Shown here piece after piece: positions 17,639-26,111 of a DNA stretch of 64,000 nt (positions are counted from its first letter, which is position 1; each line of letters begins with the position of its first letter). The notes beneath the pieces are model-generated. The model did no database searches. It saw nothing but the letters and a program-made list of their open reading frames with translations, and was not told where the DNA came from. The translations under genes and the position numbers were made by a program. Source of the DNA: CAZMHL01 sp045605445 (GTDB taxonomy: Bacteria; Bacillota; Clostridia; RGIG6154); contig JAZUPZ010000004.1 of assembly GCA_045605445.1 (NCBI GenBank), forward strand, positions 1 through 64,000, given 5' to 3'.

Positions 17639-20600
17639 ATGAAAAAGATTATTTCTTTGTTTCTTGTACTTACACTCGTGCTTTCTATGGTAACCGTTGC
17701 AACTGCAGCAGTTTTTGATACCGTTGAAAGAAACGAAGCTGAAAGCACAAAAATCAGCAAGAAACAGGGCGAAACCGCAGTTATTGAAAATGCAAACTTT
17801 TCAGGCGGAAGTGCGGTTGAGCTCACAGTAACAAAATATGACGAATGGCTTAAAAATGATTACATGCGTTTTGCCGTTCCTGTTAATCAGAGAGCAGTTT
17901 TCACCATTAAAGTAGGTGTTAAAAAAGGTCCTAATCAGGGTATAATGCAGCTCTGGTTCTCTGACGTTAACGAAAGAATCGGCGAAAAAATCGACCTTTA
18001 CTCACCAACAGAAGAATATGTTGAAGTAAATCTCGGTGATTTCCCCTGTAACATTCAGTATACAGGAAGATGGTTCGAATTCAGAGTTGACGGCAAAAAC
18101 CCTGCATCAAAGGGTGCAAACATCAACGTTGACTACATTCAGCTTGATTATGCCGATGAATACGAACCAAGATACAGCGACAGAATTCCATACCTTGAAG
18201 GAGAAGCTCCAAAAGCATACGGCGATGAACCTTATGCTTGGGGACAGCTTATGGAAGGCGGCACAGGCCGTTCAAACCACCTTGTAATTCATCCGACAGA
18301 ACCGGGGCTTATGTATATGGGTACCGATATGGGCGGTGCATACAGATGGGAAGATGATACATACACCTGGACACCTCTTCTTGATACAGTTGTAGATGCT
18401 TCAAGAGGCGAATGGCTCGGTATCGACGGTATCGGTGTTGACCCTAACGATGCAAATGTTGTTTACCTTTGTGTAGGTACAGCTTCAAATAAGGGTAATG
18501 ACTATATGGGTGCGGTTCTTAAATCAACCGACAGAGGTGACACCTGGACAGAAACAGGCTTTAAGGCACTTTTCAGTTCAAATGCTGACCCTGCAAGATC
18601 TACAAGTGAAAGAATCGGCGTTGAACCGGGTAACTCAAACAATGTTTGGGTAGGAACAATGGTAGACGGTCTTTACAGAAGTAGAGACGGCTTCAAAACC
18701 TGGGAAAAGGTTGAAATCCCCGTAACCCTTTCAAAGAACAAGGTGTTCCCTTCAATCGTTGCATTTGACGAAAGAACAAAGTCAGCTGCAGGCTGTTCAA
18801 CAATCTATATCGCAATTGAAGGCTACGGTCTTATCGTTACAAGAGATAACGGTGAAACCTGGGAAGATGTTGAAGGCTGTCCTTCAGGCAATATCAGAAA
18901 AATGAAGCAGGCAAACGACGGAACCTTTGTTGTTGTAACGGCAAGCTCAGGTCTCTGGACATTTAAAGATGGTATCTGGAAGGATATTTCTCCTGCAGGA
19001 AATAAAAAGTGGGCAACTGCTGAAATCTGCAAAACAGATTCAAATTATATAATCACAAGCTGGAACAAAGGACCTATCGGTTCTTTCGGTCAGTATACAT
19101 ATTACACAACCGACGGCGGTCAGAACTGGAGAATGTTCAGAGATGATATGATTAAAAATCATACAACTCCAAGACTTGAATGGGGTGCATTCCTTGCAAA
19201 CGTTACAGACATCGTAATCGACCCATACAACAAGGGCAGAGTGTTCATGTGCGGATGGTCAAACTTCTACATGACAGATGACATCTTCGCTGAAAAACCT
19301 GTGTTTACAAACCATACAATCGGTGTTGAACACGGATGTAGCTGTCATATGATTTCTCTTCCAAAGGGCGCAAGACTTATAATGTCACCTTATGACTATG
19401 CCGGCGGAAGATATACAGACCCAACACAGTACTGCGACGAAATGCTTCCTCCAAAAGAAGCTAACCCGTCAAGAATTGCATTCTGTGAAAACGACCCGAA
19501 CTTTATCGTAAGAATAGGTAAAAATGCAGGTGCATATTCAACAGATAACGGTATTAACTGGAGAGCCTTCGGCGCTCTTCCTGAAGAATTAAATGGAATT
19601 GAAATCCACGACGCAGCAGTATCTTCGGATATTTATCCGGAAACAGGTTATCCTGCAGTTTATGTTGTAGGACACAAATCTCAGCCATTCGTAACCTACG
19701 ACCTTGGTGAAACCTGGATGCAGGGTACAGGTGCAGTTGCTTGGCACAACTCTTCAAAATGGGGACGTGGAAGACGTATTGCAACAGATAAGAAAGATGC
19801 AAACATCGTTTACTATCTTGCAAAAGACGGTCTTTATAAGAGTGAAGACTGGGGTGTTACTTATACGCTTATTGCAGAAGGTGCAACAAGTGAATACAAC
19901 TCAGCTGTAGTAAGAACTTCATTTGCTACAAATGGAGCAAAAGCAGGTGTATGGTACTCTGAATCAGAAGGCGACAACAGACTCTGGTACTCATCAAATC
20001 AGGGCTTGCTCTTTAAAAATGTTGGTAACTTTACTTGGGTAAGAGACTTTGACTTTGGTAAACCTGAATCAGATGACAAGCCACCGGTAGTTTATGTTTG
20101 GGGTACAAGAGAAAAAGTAAGAGGTCTCCACGCAAGCTATGACAACGGTAAAACCTGGAAGGTTCTTCACAACGATGCAACTGCAAAACAGAAGCTCGTT
20201 ACAACAATGGTAATCTGTGCAGACAGACAGACCTTCGGCGCTGTTTATGTTGGTTCATCAGGCCGTGGAACAAAATTCGGTGTACCGGCTAATATGGAAC
20301 ATCCGTTCTATACAAATAAAGACGATGAAATTAAAGTTATGATTAACAGCCAGCTTGAAATCTTCGACGTTGAACCGCAGCTTATAAACGACAGAACAAT
20401 GGTTCCTATGAGAAGAATTTTCGAAGATGTTGGCGCAGACGTTTATTGGGACGAAGATACTCAGACAGTAACAGCAATCAGAAAGGTTTCATCACAGTAC
20501 GGAATTGAAGAAACAACAGTTCAGCTTACCATCGGAAGCAAAACAATAAAAATCAACGACGTTGAAAAGGAAATGGATATAGCTCCTGTTGTTATCAACG

Positions 20601-20695
20601 ACAGAACACTCGTTCCTGTAAGATTCATTACTGAAGCACTTGGTGCAAAGGTTGAATGGATTGAGGATAAACAACTCGTTAAGATAAGAATCTGA
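17639..20695 (+). CDS. Secreted GH74-type glycanase with C-terminal stalk domain
   Basis: 1018-residue exported enzyme of the xyloglucanase family. Residues 1-23 are a signal peptide and ~30-170 a beta-sandwich-like module, perhaps carbohydrate binding. The twin seven-bladed propeller starts at ~220: YMGTDMGGAYRWEDD contains the expected catalytic Asp (about residue 230), and SPYDYAGGRYTDP (about 585) matches the position of the second Asp. Many BNR-type SxDxGxTW repeats follow (KSTDRGDTWTE, YTTDGGQNW). Residues ~895-1018 form a copper-amine-oxidase-N-like stalk (INDRTMVPMRRIFEDVGADV, INDRTLVPVRFITEALGAKV). GH74 enzymes cleave the glucan backbone of xyloglucan; the specificity here is inferred. 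A strong terminator follows. Confidence 0.88.
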   Translation: MKKIISLFLVLTLVLSMVTVATAAVFDTVERNEAESTKISKKQGETAVIENANFSGGSAVELTVTKYDEWLKNDYMRFAVPVNQRAVFTIKVGVKKGPNQGIMQLWFSDVNERIGEKIDLYSPTEEYVEVNLGDFPCNIQYTGRWFEFRVDGKNPASKGANINVDYIQLDYADEYEPRYSDRIPYLEGEAPKAYGDEPYAWGQLMEGGTGRSNHLVIHPTEPGLMYMGTDMGGAYRWEDDTYTWTPLLDTVVDASRGEWLGIDGIGVDPNDANVVYLCVGTASNKGNDYMGAVLKSTDRGDTWTETGFKALFSSNADPARSTSERIGVEPGNSNNVWVGTMVDGLYRSRDGFKTWEKVEIPVTLSKNKVFPSIVAFDERTKSAAGCSTIYIAIEGYGLIVTRDNGETWEDVEGCPSGNIRKMKQANDGTFVVVTASSGLWTFKDGIWKDISPAGNKKWATAEICKTDSNYIITSWNKGPIGSFGQYTYYTTDGGQNWRMFRDDMIKNHTTPRLEWGAFLANVTDIVIDPYNKGRVFMCGWSNFYMTDDIFAEKPVFTNHTIGVEHGCSCHMISLPKGARLIMSPYDYAGGRYTDPTQYCDEMLPPKEANPSRIAFCENDPNFIVRIGKNAGAYSTDNGINWRAFGALPEELNGIEIHDAAVSSDIYPETGYPAVYVVGHKSQPFVTYDLGETWMQGTGAVAWHNSSKWGRGRRIATDKKDANIVYYLAKDGLYKSEDWGVTYTLIAEGATSEYNSAVVRTSFATNGAKAGVWYSESEGDNRLWYSSNQGLLFKNVGNFTWVRDFDFGKPESDDKPPVVYVWGTREKVRGLHASYDNGKTWKVLHNDATAKQKLVTTMVICADRQTFGAVYVGSSGRGTKFGVPANMEHPFYTNKDDEIKVMINSQLEIFDVEPQLINDRTMVPMRRIFEDVGADVYWDEDTQTVTAIRKVSSQYGIEETTVQLTIGSKTIKINDVEKEMDIAPVVINDRTLVPVRFITEALGAKVEWIEDKQLVKIRI

Positions 20696-20701
20696 TCAGG
20701 C

Positions 20702-20735
20702 GTTGAAAATTTCGCTATACCACAAAAGCAAGTGC
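20702..20735 (+). repeat. 34-bp direct repeat, copy A
   Basis: GTTGAAAATTTCGCTATACC and the following CACAAAAGCAAGTGC match copy B at 20918-20951 at nearly every position. Each copy runs into the left arm of a terminator hairpin. Confidence 0.75.
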
Positions 20736-20756
20736 TCTGCACTTGCTTTTGTTTTT
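20722..20756 (+). terminator. Intrinsic terminator of the GH74 gene
   Basis: 13-bp perfect stem CAAAAGCAAGTGC / GCACTTGCTTTTG, 3-base loop, then TTTTT. Confidence 0.92.
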
Positions 20757-20807
20757 GCTTAAGGCGATTTTGCCGTATCATCGTACTGTCTGTAATCGCC
20801 TTAAGCA
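20756..20807. repeat. Hairpin element with GTAC core (family member 1)
   Basis: Outer 13-bp perfect stem TGCTTAAGGCGAT / ATCGCCTTAAGCA enclosing TTGCCGTATCATCGTACTG (20770-20788), which recurs with 3 differences in 23 bases at 51442-51464 inside another stem. Confidence 0.7.
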
Positions 20808-20917
20808 AATCTATCTGAAATTTTCTTAGCCTGAAAACTTTGGTTGATAAGAAAGGCAATACGGGATGCTTTTGTTAAAATATATTTATATTTTTTTGAT
20901 TAACCATTTATAATGTT

Positions 20918-20973
20918 GTTGAAAATTTTGCTATACCAAAGAAGCAAGTGCAAAGCACGTGCTTCTTTTTTTG
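20918..20973 (+). repeat. 34-bp direct repeat, copy B, with second terminator hairpin
   Basis: Repeats copy A (GTTGAAAATTTTGCTATACC) and continues into AAGAAGCAAGTG / CACGTGCTTCTT plus a T run, a second terminator-like hairpin with one mismatch. Confidence 0.75.
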
Positions 20974-21132
20974 CCTGCAATAGAGTTGAATTTTGCAGGG
21001 AATAGGAAAAAACGATTTAGAACGAACGAACTGAGCTGCCAAAGCCGAGTGCAGGCTTTGGCAGTCTGCCCGAAGGCGTACAATGGTACGTCGAGAGGCG
21101 AAGTTCGTTCGGGCAAAAGGCGCATAAAATGA

Positions 21133-21163
21133 AAAAATATCGTTCATAAAAACGATATTTTTC
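21133..21163. terminator. AT-rich hairpin, possible terminator
   Basis: 12-bp perfect stem AAAAATATCGTT / AACGATATTTTT with a 6-base loop. It could end transcription from either side. Confidence 0.55.
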
Positions 21164-21250
21164 CTTTGATTAAAATATTTTCACAGTTTTGCCAAGATGC
21201 TGTAGTGAAAATCTGTTTATTTTAGCCTTTTTGCGTTTTTACATTCCCTT

Positions 21251-22126
21251 TTAATTTTGCTTAAGCTGGGCAAGAACTATTCCTGCGAAAATGAGTGCAC
21301 ATCCAAGATATCCGAAAAGGGTCATTGTTTCGCCGAGGATTATCGCTCCGCCAATGGCGCTGAATACCGACTCGGTTGAAAGAATAATTGTTGCAAAGGT
21401 GGGGTCGGCATTCTTTTGCCCTAAAATCTGACAGGTGTAGGCAACTCCTGCCGACATAATTCCTCCGTAAAGAATAGGAATGAGCGAAATTCTTATTCCT
21501 TCAAGGGAAACTCCGCCGGTAAAAGAAGTAAATAAAAGACCGATAATTCCGCACACGAGAAACTGTGTCATTGCAAATTTAACAGGACTTATCGACTCTA
21601 CAAAGCGGTCAATAACAATAATGTGAAGTGACCAGAAAATGGCTCCGATTATTAAAATAATATCGCCTATGCCAATGCTGTCAAATCCTGCTCCGCCCGT
21701 TGTCAAAAGGTAAAGCCCAAAAAGAGCAAAAACTGCTCCCAGCCAGGTGAGAGGATGAGTTTTCTTTCTGAAAAACAAAAAGTAGATAATGGGAACTAAA
21801 ATAGTGTAAAGTCCGGTTAAAAAGCCTGCCTTCCCTGCACTCTTTGTAAACTCAATTCCAACCTGCTGAAGGGTTGAGGCTATAAAAAGAATAATTCCGG
21901 CACATATCCCTGCAAGAATCGTCCTTTTCAGCTTTTCGCCGTTCTTTTCTTCCTTTTCAAAAATTAAAATAACGGGGATAAGGGAAATTCCGCCTAAAAC
22001 AAAACGTATTCCGTTAAAGGCATAAGAGCTTAAAACGCCAACAACAACCGTCTGCGCCACAAAGGCAAATCCCCATATTATCGCCGTTAAAAATAAAAGA
22101 ATAATTGATTTTGTTGAATTTTTCAT
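21251..22126 (-). CDS. EamA/DMT-family drug-metabolite transporter
   Basis: 291-residue integral membrane protein with about ten hydrophobic segments in two EamA halves: the first from ILLFLTAIIWGFAFVAQ, the second from IILIIGAIFWSLHIIVIDRF, ending GETMTLFGYLGCALIFAGIV. These internal-repeat carriers export or import small metabolites across the cytoplasmic membrane; the substrate cannot be told. The ATG at 22124-22126 follows GAGGTACTC and is preferred to the one six codons upstream, which has no ribosome site. No cotranscribed partner. Confidence 0.88.
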   Translation of the reverse strand: MKNSTKSIILLFLTAIIWGFAFVAQTVVVGVLSSYAFNGIRFVLGGISLIPVILIFEKEEKNGEKLKRTILAGICAGIILFIASTLQQVGIEFTKSAGKAGFLTGLYTILVPIIYFLFFRKKTHPLTWLGAVFALFGLYLLTTGGAGFDSIGIGDIILIIGAIFWSLHIIVIDRFVESISPVKFAMTQFLVCGIIGLLFTSFTGGVSLEGIRISLIPILYGGIMSAGVAYTCQILGQKNADPTFATIILSTESVFSAIGGAIILGETMTLFGYLGCALIFAGIVLAQLKQN

Positions 22127-22210
22127 ATGAGTACCTCGTTTCATAAAAACAAATAAAGTATATCACATTCCTTCACTTTGAGCAACCCCGCCAAAAACTA
22201 AGTTGAATAT

Positions 22211-22238
22211 AAAAAAAAGACACATAAGTGTCTATTTT
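22211..22238 (-). terminator. Terminator of the Xre gene
   Basis: On the minus strand the stem AGACAC / GTGTCT with loop TTAT is followed by a run of eight Ts; the stem overlaps the stop codon. Confidence 0.75.
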
Positions 22239-22441
22239 TTGTACGGATTTTTTATGTCAGAGAGCCCCAGAATATAATCAGTTGAAGTATCGTAATAGCC
22301 TGCAAGCTTAATTAAAATATCAATAGGCAGCTGTCTTTGTCCGTTTTCATATTGTGAATAAGTGTTTTGTTTAATATGCAGATAGTCTGCAATGTCTTTT
22401 TGCTTGATATCCGAGTCTTCCCTTAAATCTTTTAATCTCAT
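22232..22441 (-). CDS. Xre-family (Cro/CI-type) helix-turn-helix repressor
   Basis: 69-residue DNA-binding protein, essentially one HTH_3 domain: MRLKDLREDSDIKQKDIADY, then IKQNTYSQYENGQRQLPIDI and LAGYYDTSTDYILGLSD. No effector or dimerisation domain is present. The ATG at 22439-22441 follows GGTGAT. Divergent from the surface-protein operon starting at 22539; two near-identical palindromes in the shared control region strongly suggest it represses that operon and itself. Confidence 0.9.
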   Translation of the reverse strand: MRLKDLREDSDIKQKDIADYLHIKQNTYSQYENGQRQLPIDILIKLAGYYDTSTDYILGLSDIKNPYKK

Positions 22442-22467
22442 TATTATCACCAATGATATTATATGAA

Positions 22468-22482
22468 ATCTCATAGTGAGAT
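22468..22482. promoter_or_regulatory. Palindromic operator O1 (Xre site)
   Basis: ATCTCATAGTGAGAT, nearly perfect palindrome, 25 bp centre to centre from a second copy. It lies just upstream of the plus-strand -35 box and within the minus-strand control region. Confidence 0.8.
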
Positions 22483-22483
22483 A

Positions 22484-22512
22484 TTGACAAATATCTCAAA
22501 ATGAGATAAAAT
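22484..22512 (+). promoter_or_regulatory. Promoter of the stalk/lectin/SLH operon
   Basis: TTGACA, 17 bp, TAAAAT. The spacer and first -10 base are covered by operator O2, so repressor binding would exclude RNA polymerase. Confidence 0.85.
22493..22507. promoter_or_regulatory. Palindromic operator O2 (Xre site)
   Basis: ATCTCAAAATGAGAT, same half-sites (ATCTCA/TGAGAT) as O1, placed between the -35 and -10 boxes. Confidence 0.8.
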
Positions 22513-22538
22513 GTAATAAAAAAACAGGAGGTTTTACA

Positions 22539-23309
22539 ATGAAAAAAAGATTACAAGGTTTAATTTCGGGAATTATCATCGGAGTAATTCTTACAGGCGG
22601 AGCGGCATTTGCAAAGCAGGCAAGCGAATGGGCAGAGCTCTATTACAACAATATTAAAATTTATATCGACGGCGGAGAAATAACTCCGAAGGATGTAAAC
22701 GGAAACTATGTTGAACCTTTTACAATGAACGGAACAACTTATCTTCCTGTAAGAGCAATATCAAACGCTTTCGGAAAAGAGGTTGAATGGGACGGAATTA
22801 CTCAGAGCGTTTACATCGGCAAAAAAGACCAGACCAAACCTGATAATTATTTAAGCAAGCTTCAATATAACGACTACAAAGAAGCTGACCCGGACAGCAA
22901 TTTTGCAATTATTAACGGAACGGTAACAGATTATAATAAGAATGTTTATACCAACGGACTTATTTTTTACAGAGAATGGAGTGGAGGAATTGCGGATGAT
23001 ACAGATGGAGCAGATCTGCTTATTTCCTATCCTCTTAACAGTCAGTACAAAAATCTTCAGGGTAAAATTGTTTTGCCTAAAGCTTATGATTTAACCACAT
23101 GGAATAAAAGAGATAATTGCGATACTTCGTCAACAGATGTGTGGTTTTACGGGGATGGAAGACTTTTGTATAAGGCAACAGCGGTTACAGCTTCAATGCC
23201 GTTTAATGTTGATATAAATACAAGAGGGGTAAATCAGCTTACAATAAAAATAAAAACGGAAGGTAGGTATTCGCACATAGCTCTTACCGATCTGGCATTA
23301 TATAAATAA
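22539..23309 (+). CDS. Exported stalk-domain protein with C-terminal NPCBM-like module
   Basis: 256 residues. A signal peptide or N-terminal anchor (GLISGIIIGVILTGGAAFA) is followed by a copper-amine-oxidase-N-like stalk (TMNGTTYLPVRAISNAFGKEVEWDGITQSVYIGKK). The C-terminal half (~105-256) is beta-rich and ends INTRGVNQLTIKIKTEGRYSHIALTDLALY, resembling NPCBM-type modules. Stalk domains are common in Clostridia surface proteins and are not copper enzymes. First gene of a three-gene operon, with an ACAGGAGG ribosome site. Confidence 0.78.
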   Translation: MKKRLQGLISGIIIGVILTGGAAFAKQASEWAELYYNNIKIYIDGGEITPKDVNGNYVEPFTMNGTTYLPVRAISNAFGKEVEWDGITQSVYIGKKDQTKPDNYLSKLQYNDYKEADPDSNFAIINGTVTDYNKNVYTNGLIFYREWSGGIADDTDGADLLISYPLNSQYKNLQGKIVLPKAYDLTTWNKRDNCDTSSTDVWFYGDGRLLYKATAVTASMPFNVDINTRGVNQLTIKIKTEGRYSHIALTDLALYK

Positions 23310-23339
23310 GCATTTAATTATCTTTTAAGGAGAAACTTA

Positions 23340-25346
23340 ATGAAAAAAATAATTTCAATTCTGCTTTGTCTTGCATTGTGCTTTGGAATGATAGCTTCCT
23401 TTGGGAGTGGCGTAAGCGCTTCGGGCACACAGAGTGTACAAGACGGATTATATACTTTTAAAAACGTATCAAGCGGATATATGCTTAATGTGTATGCAGG
23501 AAAAGATGCTAACGGAACAAAGGTAACAACCTGGGAATACGACGGAACAACCGACCAGAGAATTTATATTCAGCATCAGGGAAACGGAAAATATCTTTTA
23601 AAGTTCAACGCTTCTTCAGGTGGAAGAGTTGTCGATGTAAACAGAGGCGAAAGCTTAACTGCTTCTATTGATGACGGAGACAAAATAGATATATGGACAG
23701 CAAACGACCTTGATGCACAGTATTTTTACATCATTCCCTGCGGAAACGGAGCATATACCTTTGAGCTTGTTTCAAAGCCCGGCCATGTTATTGCGGCGGT
23801 AAACAACTCAGCGGCGGCAAGCAACGGAACTCAGCTTCAGCTTAAAAAATATACAGGCTCGGATTGTCAGAAGTGGTATATCTGTAACACAAACGGCTCA
23901 AAAATAAGCGTATGTAACCATATAAATACTAAAAACAAAGAGCTTATAATAACCTATGAGCAGTCGTCAGATACTCATCATAAAACCGTAACCAAATACG
24001 ATGTTGTATGTAACGACTGCGGTGAAACCGTTAAAAGCAACCAGACCTCATCAAAAGAAGAAACACATATTATGAACGGTAACAGCTGTTCAAAATGCGG
24101 CTATGCGGAAGCGGTTTCGGAGGAGTGTAAGCATACTAAAACTTATGAAATCGGAAGTGGGAAAACAGGCGAATTCAAAAGACAGAAGGATGAAAAATAC
24201 CATATTTGTACGGAATATGTAGATATTATCTGTGCCTACTGCAGTAAAACACTACAGCATGAAGTTGAAAAAGAAATAGAGGTAGAACACGTTTTCAACG
24301 GCGATTACTGTATGGTTTGCAATTATGACAAAAGCAATAAAAAAGCAGAAGCATCAACGCTGACGGCAAATAAAACACAGATTACTGCAGGTGAAAGTAT
24401 AGATTTCACGTGGTCAAGAGCAGAATATGCAAATTGCTATGATTTACATATGTATAAAGACGGTAAAAGGGTAAATTTGTTCGGCGGCCTTCAGGGACTT
24501 AAATACACATATAAATTTGACGAAAGTGGAGTTTATGATGTTGGAATTTACAGCATAAACAATAACGGAGATTATACTGTTGGAACTTATGTAAGAATCA
24601 CAGTTAATGAAAAAGTAACAACAAGAGCCGGATATGTTTACAATACAGACGGTGCAAATCTTAATATGAGAGCGCAGGCAACAACGAAATCTGCAATTGT
24701 AGGTAAAATACCTGAGGGTAGGACAGTAACAGTAACCGGTAATGCTGTAAACGGATTCTATCCTATAACTTATGGCGGAAAGTCTGGCTACGGTCATTCT
24801 GATTATATAACCTTTACAAAGCCAACGGGAAGCAGTTCTACAGTAGTAATTAAAAATTCGAAAACAGAACAGAAAAAGTCTCAGCTTTCTTCTATGATGA
24901 ATGGTTCAACTTATGGAGGAGCATATAAAATTGGAAAGCAATATACCGGACCGTATCATAAAGAGCAGTGCAAAGGGTTTGCTAAATCTGTATTTATGCA
25001 ACTTTTTGGATATAATATAGGTTCTACAACAGACGGAGGCTACGGATATCAAATTAACTATTCGAGTTCCAAAACAACTCATTTAGGAACCGTTACGTCT
25101 ATGACAGTAACAAATGTTAAAAATTTGTTTTTAAAGGCTCGTCCCGGTGACTTTGTTCAAATGAAGCAAAAAGGATCATATACAGGTCCTCATTCTGCTA
25201 TTGTGTATGAAGTTTCTGAAAGCGGAGTTACGTTTTATGAATGTAATTTGGATTGGAAAAACACAATAAGCAAGAAATATTATTCGTGGACAGAAATTGT
25301 TTCGGGCAAATCGGCAATTTCTGTATACACAGCAAAAGGATATTAA
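23340..25346 (+). CDS. Secreted ricin-lectin / SH3b / papain-fold surface protein
   Basis: 668 residues. Signal peptide (~1-29), then a ricin-type beta-trefoil at ~33-180 (YTFKNVSSGYMLNVY, QDGNGK-type repeats, QKWYICNTNG). Residues ~195-335 hold paired CxxC segments (CNDCGETV, CSKCGYAE, CAYCSKTL, CMVCNYDK), small zinc-ribbon-like units. A beta-sandwich is at ~340-425, a bacterial SH3 domain at ~430-495 (LNMRAQATTKSAIVGKIPEG) and a papain-fold domain from ~530: EQCKGFAKSVF (Cys), RPGDFVQM and GPHSAIVYEV (His), YECNLDW (Asn/Asp). This suggests a wall-binding amidase or peptidase with carbohydrate binding; activity is inferred. Second gene of the operon. Confidence 0.75.
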   Translation: MKKIISILLCLALCFGMIASFGSGVSASGTQSVQDGLYTFKNVSSGYMLNVYAGKDANGTKVTTWEYDGTTDQRIYIQHQGNGKYLLKFNASSGGRVVDVNRGESLTASIDDGDKIDIWTANDLDAQYFYIIPCGNGAYTFELVSKPGHVIAAVNNSAAASNGTQLQLKKYTGSDCQKWYICNTNGSKISVCNHINTKNKELIITYEQSSDTHHKTVTKYDVVCNDCGETVKSNQTSSKEETHIMNGNSCSKCGYAEAVSEECKHTKTYEIGSGKTGEFKRQKDEKYHICTEYVDIICAYCSKTLQHEVEKEIEVEHVFNGDYCMVCNYDKSNKKAEASTLTANKTQITAGESIDFTWSRAEYANCYDLHMYKDGKRVNLFGGLQGLKYTYKFDESGVYDVGIYSINNNGDYTVGTYVRITVNEKVTTRAGYVYNTDGANLNMRAQATTKSAIVGKIPEGRTVTVTGNAVNGFYPITYGGKSGYGHSDYITFTKPTGSSSTVVIKNSKTEQKKSQLSSMMNGSTYGGAYKIGKQYTGPYHKEQCKGFAKSVFMQLFGYNIGSTTDGGYGYQINYSSSKTTHLGTVTSMTVTNVKNLFLKARPGDFVQMKQKGSYTGPHSAIVYEVSESGVTFYECNLDWKNTISKKYYSWTEIVSGKSAISVYTAKGY

Positions 25347-25370
25347 AAATAAAAGAACGAGAGAATAAAT

Positions 25371-26048
25371 ATGAAGAAATATATATCAGTAATATTAGTG
25401 TTGTTAATGTTTTCCCAAGTATCAGTATTGGCATACAGTGACATAACAGATGCGCAATTTGCAGCAAAAGTTGAAAATTTATCAGAATATAACATAATAA
25501 ATGGTTATGAAGATGGAACATTCCGTCCTTACGATAACATAACAAGAGCTGAATTCTGTAAATTGATAATGTGCGCCACTATGAATGACTATGTTGGTGA
25601 ATATGAAAAATGCTTTACAGATGTCGAAAACGGATTTTGGGCAGAAAATTATATTTATGCTGCAAAGATGCTTGGGATTGTTAACGGAACCACAGAAACA
25701 ACCTTTGAACCGGAAGCGAATATAACAAATGAGCAGGCGGTTAAAATGATTGTTTGTGCTTTGGGATACGGTGAGGAAGCAAATGATTTGGGTGGATACC
25801 CAAATGGTTATATAAGAGTAGCCGAAAATTTAGGAATAATATCAGAAGGATTTGTCGGAGAGAAAGTTGCAACAAGACAAGGTGTTGCGGAGATGGTTTA
25901 TAATATACTTGATGTAGAATACTACTTTATTTCGTTGTCAGACGATGGTGTTATTGAGAAAAGTAAATCGGGAAGCACATTAAGGGAATATCACGAGTTT
26001 TTGAACGACGGTGGTGATGATGAGTCGGGCGAGAATGCAGTTGGATAA
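25371..26048 (+). CDS. SLH-domain cell-surface protein
   Basis: 225 residues: signal peptide to about residue 23 (cleavage near LAYSDI), then S-layer-homology units: YNIINGYEDGTFRPYDNITRA, then MLGIVNGTTETTFEPEANIT and NLGIISEGFVGEKVATRQGV. The last ~45 residues are acidic and unfolded-looking (NDGGDDESGENAVG). Three SLH units normally bind pyruvylated wall polymers, so this is likely a surface anchor. Third and last gene of the operon, 24 bp after the previous gene and followed by a strong terminator. Confidence 0.88.
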   Translation: MKKYISVILVLLMFSQVSVLAYSDITDAQFAAKVENLSEYNIINGYEDGTFRPYDNITRAEFCKLIMCATMNDYVGEYEKCFTDVENGFWAENYIYAAKMLGIVNGTTETTFEPEANITNEQAVKMIVCALGYGEEANDLGGYPNGYIRVAENLGIISEGFVGEKVATRQGVAEMVYNILDVEYYFISLSDDGVIEKSKSGSTLREYHEFLNDGGDDESGENAVG

Positions 26049-26063
26049 AAAATAAAGCTGATA

Positions 26064-26099
26064 CAAAAAGAAGTCAATCTGAAGATTGACTTCTTTTTG
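26064..26099. terminator. Bidirectional intrinsic terminator
   Basis: Near-perfect 16-bp stem AAAAAGAAGTCAATCT / AGATTGACTTCTTTTT between converging operons. Confidence 0.92.
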
Positions 26100-26111
26100 C
26101 AGTGTTATGAA

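Larger units (their letters stand above)
20696..21250. other. Non-coding, repeat- and hairpin-rich interval
   Basis: 555 bp with no credible gene. It contains two copies of a 34-bp sequence each leading into a terminator (20702-20756 and 20918-20973), a 13-bp inverted repeat element (20756-20807), a nested inverted-repeat block (~21015-21120: CTGCCAAAGCC / GGCTTTGGCAG, CGTACAATGGTACG) and a third hairpin (21133-21163). Confidence 0.7.

Noticed and set aside
20696..21250. Prophage remnant or insertion sequence
   Set aside because: Inverted repeats are present, but there is no transposase or integrase fragment in any frame.
22232..22441. Xre repressor as sign of a prophage
   Set aside because: No other phage genes nearby; the divergent operon encodes surface proteins.
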